Made by a program: the position numbers and the translations under genes. Shown one piece after another: positions 11,747-23,000 of a stretch of 64,000 bases of DNA (its first letter is position 1; every line of letters starts with the position of its first letter). This stretch comes from Phorcus lineatus (taxonomy: Eukaryota > Mollusca > Gastropoda > Trochida > Trochidae): the NCBI GenBank assembly GCA_921293015.1, contig OV121095.1:35251484-35315483 (forward strand), written 5' to 3'. The notes beneath the pieces were generated by a model, which was given only the letters and a program-made list of their open reading frames with translations, was not told the DNA's origin and made no database searches.

Positions 11747-13387
11747 ATGAAGATTGGGTATTTCCTGGTACAGAGGAATCAAAGCAACCTTATCGTAATA
11801 TTTAGTCGCCATTACGCGTGGTCAACCTCAATCATGGGGACGGCTAAAGTAACGGAGGAGAGCTACTGCCGACATTTACCGTATTCAGTTGTACAGAAAC
11901 TCGCCTCTTTTCTTGATCCGGGGAAGTTATGGGAAAATTTAGTTGTAAACATACCGAAGAAACTGAACATGTTAACTGGCGATGTCGAATTTGAACCTAA
12001 ATACAGTCATGCTTATGTGGCGCTCGTCGAACAGAGGGGAACCAAGATGGGAGGAAGTTGCACACGTACAATTCTTACCGAGTGGTTTACACAGAACGTG
12101 AAAGTGAGACATCTCGTGGCAGTTCTCACTAGGGCTGAACTCTATGGACCGGCTGATTACCTTGCTGTGGATATTCTCAAGGGGGTGCCAGTTCCAAGAC
12201 CTGTTGAAGAAACAGTTGCACGTCATCCTGATTTAGAATGTGAGAAAAAGTTTGAGAAAGAAAATGTTCAGAAGGATGGCGATGTGTCAACACTGTGTGT
12301 GAGGAAACAACCACAAGAGTTCAGCATGAGCAGTGGACCAGAGTCGTCTTCTGATAATGCCTATGTGTCCGTGAACAGTGGCTTTCCTTCAGCCAATCTG
12401 GAGGCTGGACGTCCGAGTTCAAGTTTCAGGCAACCTGATGAATCGGACGAAATGATTGACACGGCCAATATACTGAGAGAGATCATGGAAGACGATGACA
12501 TCCGCCTGCGACGTTTGGATTACAGCCTCCTCAAACACATCACCGATGACTTCAACGGACTAGAGCTAGCCAAAGGCGGCAATATGATTGGCAGGGGAGG
12601 CTTTGGAACCGTTTACCTTGGTCGCTTCACTACAGGTTTTCAGGTTGCAGTGAAATGTTTAAAGGAGGACAATGAAGACAATTTGAAACAGTTTACGACA
12701 GAGCTTGAAGTACTGGCTAAATACAGACATGTGAACATTGTACATCTGTTAGGATATTCACAAGAGGAGTGTAACCATTGTCTTGTTTATCAATACATGC
12801 CAAACGGATCCCTCGAAGACCGACTTGCCTGTAGAAACAACACAGACCCACTTCCTTGCCAACTCCGAATCAAGATTGCTCAGGGGACAGCCAGAGGTAT
12901 CAACTACCTTAATAATGAGGGGTTTGTACACAGAGACATCAAGAGTGCTAATGTCCTTCTAGATACAGACTTCATACCCAAAGTTGGAGATTTCGCAACT
13001 GCAAGAGCTGCCCCCAAGGGAACCGGTACTACTAATGCAATGACAAGTATCGTCATTGGAACATCAGCATACCTGGCTCCGGAAGCATATCACTTTGATG
13101 TTTCTGCTAAGCTTGATACCTTCAGTTTCGGAGTTGTTCTGCTCGAGCTTTTGACCGGTCTGCCGCCATTGGACCCTGATAGAGAGGAGAAGGACATTAA
13201 AAGTCATGTGGACGAGAATTCGGATGATGTGATGAACGTGGTTGATAAAAGAGCGGGGTCATGGAGGGAGGAAACTGTGATGCAATTCCTTGATCTTGCA
13301 GAGAGATGTGTAGAGAGTAGGAAGAAGAAGAGACCTCTGGTGGGGGACATTCTCCCAGAACTGGAGCAGTTGTCTAACACTGAATAA
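11747..13387 (+). CDS. IRAK4: IRAK4/Pelle-like kinase, intronless
   Basis: Death-domain serine/threonine kinase of the IRAK4/Pelle type; family members bind MyD88 through the Death domain and relay Toll/IL-1 receptor signals in the cytoplasm. The frame opens at 11747, but the second ATG at 11834 has a better context and aligns with the usual IRAK4 N-terminus, giving 517 residues. In that numbering the Death domain spans about 10-115, a Ser/Glu-rich linker about 120-215, and the kinase about 228-515. Kinase motifs: GRGGFG at 253-258, VAVK (K274), alpha-C E290, LVYQYM hinge with Tyr gatekeeper, HRD at 366-368, N373, and APE at 415-417. The DFG motif reads D386-F387-A388. There are no introns or stops, so it is a retrocopy or an intron-loss gene. 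IRAK4 fits better than IRAK1 because the Death domain resembles IRAK4 and there is no long C-terminal tail. Confidence 0.9.
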   Translation: MKIGYFLVQRNQSNLIVIFSRHYAWSTSIMGTAKVTEESYCRHLPYSVVQKLASFLDPGKLWENLVVNIPKKLNMLTGDVEFEPKYSHAYVALVEQRGTKMGGSCTRTILTEWFTQNVKVRHLVAVLTRAELYGPADYLAVDILKGVPVPRPVEETVARHPDLECEKKFEKENVQKDGDVSTLCVRKQPQEFSMSSGPESSSDNAYVSVNSGFPSANLEAGRPSSSFRQPDESDEMIDTANILREIMEDDDIRLRRLDYSLLKHITDDFNGLELAKGGNMIGRGGFGTVYLGRFTTGFQVAVKCLKEDNEDNLKQFTTELEVLAKYRHVNIVHLLGYSQEECNHCLVYQYMPNGSLEDRLACRNNTDPLPCQLRIKIAQGTARGINYLNNEGFVHRDIKSANVLLDTDFIPKVGDFATARAAPKGTGTTNAMTSIVIGTSAYLAPEAYHFDVSAKLDTFSFGVVLLELLTGLPPLDPDREEKDIKSHVDENSDDVMNVVDKRAGSWREETVMQFLDLAERCVESRKKKRPLVGDILPELEQLSNTE

Positions 13388-15550
13388 GTAAATGAATAGT
13401 GAGCTAAGAGACACAATCAAGAATATTGGAGAACAGATACGTTACAAGGTTGAAGGTTTATAAATATAAAGTAGTGCTTGGATGAATCTTATCTTCCTGG
13501 ATACCCTCGCCCTGTTTCACACACCCAGATATGCATTTTATTGATTACAGACGTCCATATCTAGCTATAGAATTCTTGGATTTTTTGTCATATTTTCAAC
13601 TTCACAACCTTTAAACTAGTCGTAATGGAATTTCAACCATGACCATTGTCAGTCCAGATAATAAGTCTCAGATGTGGTTAAAGGTCAATTTCAGTGACCT
13701 ATGGTAGACCTGTGTATCATGGCCATAGTGCCCAGACAATATATACCTATTCCAGTTTAATGAGGCAAGACAACATACCATGGAAGCATCGTCAAGGAAC
13801 CTGTGAGACAATTATCATCAGGATACCATAGTTTGATATACTATACGCTTCCTGATACCCTTTAGTTAAAGTATGGGCAATTTTAAAAATATCATTTCTT
13901 AGATACCAACCTGTCATTAACACGACATGAATGGAAATAAAAAAATCAGAGAGACTGTGAATTAAATGTCACAAATAATATATATATTCCTGTTTTTCAC
14001 TTTTAAAAAAGAATAAACTTGTTTGAAACAAAAAAAACATGTATGTAGATAGTATCGGGATATATTTTCTCTTTGGCAATATATCGATGTATAATGAACC
14101 CTCACAATATTAACATCCTGATCTATTGTCTTAATGTGTTTTGTATTGATGCACTCGTATTGCGTAGTGGACAATACAAACATCAATACTATTGATGAAT
14201 CATTACACTGCAACTTGAATTTTGATTCAGCAACTGAAGTGAGTATGTTGTAGCCTGGTGCCATTCAGCGGAACTATATTCATCCTTGACAACAAAAACA
14301 TCAGCGTGTTTTACGCCTGCACAACTTGAGAAGAACTTTACAAGGATTTGCCGGTTTGAATCAATGCTGCAAAAGGATACTCACTGAGTGACCTCTTAGC
14401 TATCACTGTTGAGGACGTTTTGTGAATAAAGGCCAATTTTTTTGTGAAGATTTTCCCATCTATTGGTTGAATCTGTGCCTTTTAGTGACAGACACTACAT
14501 AGATATATTTTTGTATCTTTGCGTGTTTTCAGATCACATCCTTAATTAGCACTGGATACTTTTCTTGAAGGCTGATACAGAATATGCTACGATAAGACTC
14601 ATTTCATACAAAATTTATTAATGATCAACACCTAGGTTTCCAGGTCAAAGGAATTGTGGTTTGATATGGACCTCATCTGAGAACTGCTGTCAAGTGACCT
14701 TTCACCTTCCACAAATGTAACCAATCAGTGGCTCACTTATTTAGCTGAAGGTGCTGACAATTTCCTAGCCAATTGTTGATTGGCTGTGGTGAATGGTCAC
14801 TTGAAATGACTTTGTAATGAAGTACTAAAGTCAAAAAGGCTGCCTGGTATGAGTGTTCCATTTAACTAATTTAATGATATTTTTGTAGTTTAACTACAAC
14901 ATTGTGCTTGATTGTTTACATTAATCAAAGTTAGTTGGTTCTTTGTTCATAACTTATTATATGAAAGTCATTGTCGAGTTCAAGATCATAAATATCCTGC
15001 AGAAATCATGTTATTTTGATAATGACATAAAGAATTTATTGTTATTTTCATAAATAAAAGATTGTGTGAATTAGATGTCAGTTTGTGTGTTCTTAAAAAA
15101 AGCTTTGATGGAAACAAAGTAACTTGTTTTTGTATTAAAAAAATACAAGTTTCATTTCTTATGTAACCGCAACTGGAAAGAATGAAATAATTGAAAAAAG
15201 TGATGACATATTTAAATTGAAATTTATTTTTCCAATTTTACATTTTTCATGCAGAAGTGAGTCAGAGGTAAGCGGATATAGAAAAACCTGTTTTCTATTT
15301 TCAAATGCTTGCCTTTAGCAGCCACACATATCAACATATCAATTGTTATTAAATGATATAACAATACTTTTGTTTTAATTACACTGAACATTTTGCATAA
15401 GGGGTTAAAGGTAGATAAGATCATTTAAGATCCATAATGAGTCAGTATTGGATACTATCCATAAATCAAGACACCATCCTTGAAAAACTAGTTCATACAA
15501 TTAAATAAGAAATCGTTAATGGTAAATTGTTAGGTGAAGTGAGTTGAATT
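13388..15550 (+). other. Probable 3' UTR and intergenic DNA after the IRAK4-like gene
   Basis: No coding sequence is recognised. Two polyadenylation-signal candidates follow the stop codon: AATAAA at 13936-13941, and AATAAA at 15053-15058 followed by GT-rich sequence (TCAGTTTGTGTGTTC), which is the better cleavage context. Which one is used cannot be told from sequence alone. Confidence 0.45.
15053..15058 (+). promoter_or_regulatory. Polyadenylation signal candidate (AATAAA)
   Basis: AATAAA followed within about 20-30 bp by a GT-rich element, on the strand of the IRAK4-like gene and about 1.7 kb past its stop. Confidence 0.4.
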
Positions 15551-15760
15551 GGGGGTTTAATGTCGCTTTCGAGAGAATTTCATCACGGCTGCTAGTATTA
15601 TTGCAGGAAGAAAGCCCGCAACACCAATGTTACTATGCGGTGAAACCTGCGGCCATCGGCTGGAAACTAGTGAATCATTGGTAGTACTCTGCTAAAATTC
15701 AGTGTAGCATTGCACCCGAACCTTACTGCCTGTAGAACAGTTCTCTACTGCTAACAAAGT
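15551..15760 (-). mobile_element. tRNA-derived SINE, 5'-truncated (copy 1)
   Basis: Reverse-strand copy of the SINE at 47276-47600. It has the 3' tail (GGGTTTAATGTCGCTTTCGA read on the plus strand), the central GCAGGAAGAAAGCCCGCAAC block, and the AGTTCTCTACTGC segment that follows the tRNA head. The tRNA-like head is missing. Confidence 0.75.
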
Positions 15761-17042
15761 TGCCATAGAACAAAGTTACTTTTCGTACAAAGCTTATTAA
15801 ATCTGGTATTTTACAAAGATGACTGAAATACTGCCAAAGTGGTGCTAATCAATTACTCACTCATTGATAGGCATTCCAGAAGTTGATGATATGAAGGATA
15901 AGGACAATTTTTACTCACTCACTCAAATGATCTTGAATTAACTACATTATTAGTTGGTTTTATGGACAATCCAAACCACGGTCAATAATCCATCAGTAAA
16001 TTACTTCACATTGCTTTGACATCAGGTACACAGAACACAGCTGACAATGCTATGACATCATTATGTTGCTGACAAATTTTGAGGATGACTGTTGAATGAG
16101 TATGGCAAAGATAACACCTCACTCTCACATATTTTCTGACACCAAGTAATTCAACTTTTGTTGGCAGAGAGATTAATTTCCATGGATTTTGTTTCCTTCA
16201 TAAGTTTATGTTAACATATTTGATATAAATAACATCTTGGGTAAGATTTTACACTAAAAAACTTTATATTTAAAACAATGAAAACCTTTTCATGAGTAGC
16301 CACTGGGTCAACAATCAAGGTCTTCGATAACAATAAGTTTGATTTTCATTTCCAATTAATATTTTCCAAAATTAACAGAAACTGAGGATTCTGTTAACAC
16401 TTACGTCTACAGGTTCCAATAGTCAGTGACAAATACTGAATTATGCAGTTTGCTAATTCTTCTGATTCCTGCTAAATGTCCGTTCAGAATGATTTGGCTT
16501 CTGTTCACATTCCTCAAATAGTTTGGAAAATCCTTATGCTTAGATTTATCGACAATACAGTATGAGTTTGGCAATGCATTCATGTATAATCTGGTCAGCT
16601 AAGACAAATGTAACTTGCACTAAAGCCCTTTTATGAAGGGTATCCTTAAATTTATTTACTTGCTCCTCTTTATATACACAATAGTGTGTAGTTGTGACGT
16701 CACAATGTTAACACCACCGTCACAATGACAGCCATTTACATTAGTTTCGTGATATTGTCGGTTATTTTGCTTGATTTATATGGACAAGTAATAGATGGGA
16801 ATACTAAATTTCCTTCCATTTAATAATTTTTTAGAATTAAACTGTCACACAGTAGCTGACTGAAATGCAAGATTTCCTTTCACTTATACAATGACTTGAA
16901 ATGTCTTTATCCTACTTGGGCCTCTGACTTTAACTTTATCAAATATAAATGTCTGAGAGTTCATTAACGTAGCTTTCAAAGGTACTTGACTTATGTAGCA
17001 TACCTGATAAGTTTAAAAGGTAAAAGTAAAATCTTTGGTTTA
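15761..17042. other. Intergenic DNA and ALG9 3' UTR
   Basis: No gene is recognised. The stretch just below 17043 should be the 3' UTR of the minus-strand ALG9 gene, with a TTTATT (AATAAA on the minus strand) at 16651-16656 as the likely polyadenylation signal. Confidence 0.45.
16651..16656 (-). promoter_or_regulatory. ALG9 polyadenylation signal candidate
   Basis: AATAAA on the minus strand, about 390 bp past the ALG9 stop codon. It is the first exact hexamer I noticed downstream. Confidence 0.4.
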
Positions 17043-20000
17043 TCAACTATGTCTTGTTTTAGATTTTTTTGTCCTTGTTGTTTTTAAAAGGTTATAATTG
17101 ACATATGTGCAATAACGTGGTGATACGAATGGTACATAGAAAGCTCTCAGAAGCCTGTGGGACCTGGAAGAAAACAATGAAATCATAAGTAAATGTACAA
17201 AGGTATTTTTGAAGTGTCAGTTGATTACTTAGGTTGTACATGGCTGTATTGTCTCATTTACTTTCTAAAGGTTCTTGCTGTTTACTTTACAACTGCTAAT
17301 ATAAAAGGCTTTTGTCTATGGATTATAAAATGTACCCAATCAATAAGAAGGCTTAATAGTCATAATCACATGAACCTATAAATAAGGAAATATAAGAAAC
17401 TGAGTAATGGTTAAGACCAGGCTTCAAAATTCATCACCCCTTCTAATCGCACTGCTACGGCCCGAGAGTGACATCAGCTTTTGCTGGAAAGCGCTCGTAA
17501 AACTCTCAACCAAGTAAGTAAGTTAAGTGCTTATTGGGTATTAGTTGAAACAAAAGACTTATAAGAAAACTTAAATATAAGAAAAAGAGGAAGTGACATG
17601 GTCAGGCATTTTAATGGATCAAGGAATGGAGACAATATTCACCTTGTTGGATCCAGGAATGGAACCGATGCCACTACTTTCCAGTCCTCCATTTGTGAAT
17701 ACCGCGGTTCGTGAGGAGATTCTTGATCTAAATCAAGGTCAACCAGATAGTGACACCGACTTACATTGATCTGAAAAACAGGTATTTTTCTTTAACACAA
17801 TGGTTGTGACAGTATCATAAGTAATAAAGATGCTTCATCATGTTTCTAAATGTGTTTACGTTCCAAAATCCTTTGCACTGTCCTGCACATAAAACACACC
17901 TCTCTATTTATAGCATTAAACTGATATGGGGATATTTATATTTTTTTGGCCGTATTTTCATTAATCTTATTTCTATTGTTTTCTAAATAAACAAAGAAGA
18001 CATAAAAATACTTTTAACACATTTTACACTTTGTTCATGCATCTTTGACATTTGGATAAACACATTCCATGTTATCTCCAAAAATCTAATCGAAACCTTC
18101 TTCCTGACCACTGATAAGTCATGTTAATGCATGTCTAGTCTGGTTTCACAAGTAATTAAATGGATGTACACAGTAGTGCTAAATCAAGTTAACTTTCAGC
18201 TTAGCCTTTTAAATTCTTTATCTTCTGTTCAAACAATATCCTGGGATATCATATCCAGTGATCTCACATCCATAGCCAGAAAAATTTTGTTCTATGTCAA
18301 TTGGCCATGCTTGATGGTTTGGCACTCATCATTAAGCAGCTGATAAGGTTGTTATTAATAGAATATCATAACATTTTTAACAGCAAAACTGTTGTACATG
18401 CTACTCACATATCTAGAGGGCTCTTCCAGGTTGAGTTCGTTCATATCGGTAGGAATGATTCTGGTTGCATAGGGACCACTTTCATAAGGTTTTGGAAGTT
18501 GTCCTTTGAATTCTGATTTTATGAATTGTAAGTTCCAGCTGAAAATAAAGCAAAACACTTTGATTCGCATGTTTCATGTATTTACAACAAAACTAATAAA
18601 TCCAGGCTCCTTTTAGTAAGCCCTTATAAATCTTCAAAAACAAATGTTACCAGCTACTATATAAATGGACTCAATCTACGTCATATGCTGGGAGACAGAA
18701 GTAAGTACACTTCTTTGAGAAGCATTTAGAGGTTGGTGAGATGAATAGAGAACAAGTTCTATGGATTTACAACTTCTGTATTGCAGGATTGAGATGTATC
18801 GGCGTAGCTACTAACACCGCTACCAAGAAATGAGATTCTACATAAATTCAAACAGCCAATCCTTAAAGAGGTACCTGATCAGCCATCTGAGTAATGAACT
18901 GCACAGACATTATTTCATACATCTCGTTTACAAACTCACTTGTTGTTAGGGAGGAAGAAGTTGCTAGGGAAGCGGTACCACTCCTTGCCAACACAGATGT
19001 TGACAGGTTTGTCTGATGCCAGGGTGTGAATCTTTGGGTCGTTAGCAACCTTGTTCAGTTCGACGTAGATGTCCATAGAGGCATGGTACCCTGGAGGAAT
19101 GGTCAGTACCATCATGATTTAGTAAACTGAGTATCGTAGGAAAATATTATTCATTTTATCAAAAATTAAATGAACCATGGTTCTGTTGCGTAACTGCAAA
19201 GTTGATCATCACAAATCAATCAACATTTCACTGAGCATTTGGTCTGTTCCTATTATGGATGAAAAGATTGAAATTAGCATTAGGTCTGATACCATTGTAG
19301 ATGAAAAGATTGAAATTAGCATTTGGTCTATTCCTATTATGGATGAAAAGATTTAAATTAGAATTTGGTCTGTTTCTATTATAGATGTAAGGACTAAGGC
19401 TCCTTCACTTTTGCGATGCACACATATTTCTTACAGGATAGAAGTTAGTTTGAGATGAAGGTGAATATTCGTGTTGGTAAAGACAAGTAGCCTTTTTAGA
19501 GAGAGAAAAAGCGCCACATCCTTATTGCAATTTTCACTGCTGGAAGATTTAAAGGAACCGAGAAATATGGAGCACTTGTGACAGAGAATGTGTTTGAAGA
19601 CATGGGTTGTATAGCCTCTGGGAGTAGAAGATGGACACCAAGGTTCACGGTTATGATGTTGGAGATGTGGAGTAATGACATCATTTCACATACCCTGATA
19701 TATTGCGATTATCCGAGAGACAGAGAGCAGAGTGAAGAGCAGGCCAGTGAACACTGAGACCCAGTTGGTGTCGTCAGTGTAGTGGTAGGCAGATCTTTTT
19801 GGAAACAGGTAGTTCAGTAGTCTCTGTGTATAAAAGCAGACACATCATGCACTGTCAGTTTACTTTGCGTCCCATACATCAAGGAATATGACAATGAAAT
19901 TCAATAGATAATAATGGGTGTTCTGGACCAACAGAGACCATAGCGTAATTTACTATTATCCAAAACAACAAAAATACCTCTTTTCGGTTATCTATAACTG

Positions 20001-23000
20001 TTAAAATGCCATTTACCCTTGGCTGATCTAGAATCCCCATCATAACCTACTACCATAATCTACTCATTTACATATTTTAGTCTCCGTTATAAAAGATGAT
20101 AATTCCAAAATTTTAGCCTCCTAGCATTCCTGTTTTCAAGAAAGAAGGTTTTAGGTGGATGTCCTGTCAACCCTTATTTAACAAAGATGTCACTCTTCAG
20201 GTAGCTTATTTTCAATAGTACATATGTTATTTTTACATCTTTGTGATAATGCTTGCACTGCCCATAGTTTGGAGGTCAATGTGTGTGGTTATTAGGCCCA
20301 ATGTTTTTCAGACAGGTAGCTCACATCATGGTTGATATAATAACTGAAAATCTTTTAAAAAGAAAACTGTCCAAACCTGCATATGATCCAAACAAACAGC
20401 ACCACCCAGAGCGAAGAACGGGTAGATGGGGAACAAAAATCTTTCCTCCTGAAAAGCAGAAAGGTAATATATATTGTGTAGTTATCTATTCACTGATAAA
20501 ATATTTAGAATTTGGCTTTTAATTACTAGTTCCAGAATAATTCTAGATAGCTCATCTTTATATTCAAGTGCTAGTGGTCATTCCCAATTATAATATTTGT
20601 GATTCTTGAATGTTGACAACAAACATTATGAGACACTATTTGATTAATATAAAACAGCTACAACTTTAATTACAATTAATCATTTCATGATAGTCAAAAA
20701 TAGAAAAAAATGCATGTGGTGAGAAAAGTTTACCAGTAAATCAATAAAAATGCTACATAAATTTGTAATATGAAGATTGAATAAAATTGACCCTTTCACC
20801 CCTACAAATCAGAAAGTAAGCTCGAAAATGCATTTGTTGCTGTTATCTTAGGGTGAAAGGATTAAACTCCTTGACTCAAGAAGAATTGAATTCAACAAAC
20901 CTTGTGAGGTCTGGTGAAGAAGATGAGAATCCATATGTACATGGGACCAAGAGACAGCCAGACAGGAATACCTATTAGGAAAATATTTGTTTTATATAAA
21001 TGGTGACATTTCAATTCAAAAGACGTAATAAAGGAAAATAAAATACTCTTATTGAATTTGACATTGCAAAGACAATATTTCAGAGGATGAGATAATGCAT
21101 CTCTGAAGAAAGTGTGTCGTTATAATTAAATATCCACTGACCCTTTTAGGACACATTGTTGAATACGCTAAGCCGTTCCACAAAGCAGTTGTAGAGCTAC
21201 AATTTAAGGCCCATACTTTTAAGATTGGTTACAATCAATCATATGTCTCTTATGGAACAGGCCCCAGGTCTTCTCTAAAAATATGGCAATGGGATATATT
21301 TATATGCTTATTTGTATGCAACTATATCTTTGGTTGTATAAAGTTTCTTATATATTTGTGTTTGAAAAACTTACTGTTTGCAGGTGATCTCACAATCCAT
21401 CTTACGATGATCTGAAATGGAAACATGGATGATAATTTAATCAAAGTGCAATCATTATTCCTATCAAAAATGATTCAATAACCTTTTTTTTACAAATTTC
21501 TTGGATTTTATAAAAAATACAACATTATTACATGAGCATACATGAATATATTCATAACACATCTTACTTGAGTATAATATAATATAAAGTTGTCATAGAT
21601 GCAAAAATGTATTAAAACTACTGATTCAAATGTTTTTACATCCTATACTCTAATTGCATAATGTGAGCTTTGTTTAAGATCATGGTACGAAACCTGTGAA
21701 ATTTTCAAACTAATATACACTGTACACATATATATTTAAAGTGGTGATAAATAAGGGTGCGCGGTATTATCGGTATATCGGTATATTGCAATACAGGAAC
21801 AACAGGATACGAACCGGTACACTCTTCTGAAAACATCCAATATATCGGAAGTTTTAAAATTTTAAATTTCCATGTAAAATTGCAGAGAAACGTAACAAGA
21901 AAAACGTGATTTTACCGAAAGTTGTAAACAATGTGTGAACTCGCCAGGTGAAAATAGCACAGATATGTTAAAAGTCCGAAACCAATCAATGAGTTATCTT
22001 ACTTTACAAAACGATGGCCAGTGGAGCATTGATCACTGATATAATTACTGCTATTTAGTCAAGAAAGCATGCAAAAAATGAAATATGAAAAATACCAATA
22101 TATTGCAATACGTATTGCAATACGCTTTTCTGTATCGCAATATATTGCAATACGAAAATGAGGAGCGATACCCATCCTTAGTGATAAAATGTCAGTACAT
22201 GACAATCTTCTTCAAGGTATTTGATACATAAGTGAATACATAGGGATACTCACTGCAACAGGTAGAGAGACAAGGGCAGCCAGGTAGATGACATTGAAGT
22301 TAAGAAAACCATTTAACAGGTAGAAGGATAGAGGCTCCACTCCTGAAATACATTGATAAAAACATGGCCATCAGTATGTCTCGTCAGTATGTTGACTACA
22401 ATCTATTATTATCTTTACCACTCATCAAAGGCTTCTTTTAAAACATCCTTCATTAAGTTTACCGTCACTCCTTTCTGTAAACATTAACCTAAGTAACCTA
22501 CAATCTCTTTCATAAAATTGTTACATTCGGATTATACTATCTGCAATAGTTAGCCCATCTTACCTTGAATAAAACCAAATGGTAGCTAATCTGTTGTTAC
22601 ATTTGATACCCCTCTGATAGATGTTAATTTTCACAGATCTAAAGGTTGAATGCAGTTAGAGATACACATCATTTAGATAAAGATTAAATGTATAGTGTGA
22701 TCCCAAATATAACAATGTTACATTTGTTCTCTATCTAAAGGGCCTGTAATTCTACATCTCCTTTATTCCATGAATCAAACTTTTCACATTCACTACACAT
22801 CCAATAAAATCAAATGATATATAATATACATCTCCTGAAGTTGAGATAGATGTTAGTACCATATACAATGACACTGGATTACAAATATGTCAGAGAATTA
22901 AAAAAATCTAGGTTTTGGTTGTCGAAGAAATATCTAACTTGAAACCCGTGGTGGGTCTGCTTGTAAGGTGCTTTAAAATCATTTACCATAGAGATCAGGT

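Noticed and set aside
11972-12226. Minus-strand frame inside the IRAK4-like gene
   Set aside because: Shadow frame; the plus-strand Death domain is clearly the coding one.
17614-17769. 51-codon plus-strand frame with a coding look (MDQGMETIFTLLDPGM...)
   Set aside because: It is the antisense of an ALG9 exon (17643-17770), whose minus-strand translation CHYLVDLD... fits ALG9 and splices in phase.
20283-20522. 79-codon plus-strand frame
   Set aside because: It overlaps the ALG9 exon at 20377-20448 in antisense; the minus strand gives EERFLFPIYP, an ALG9 signature.
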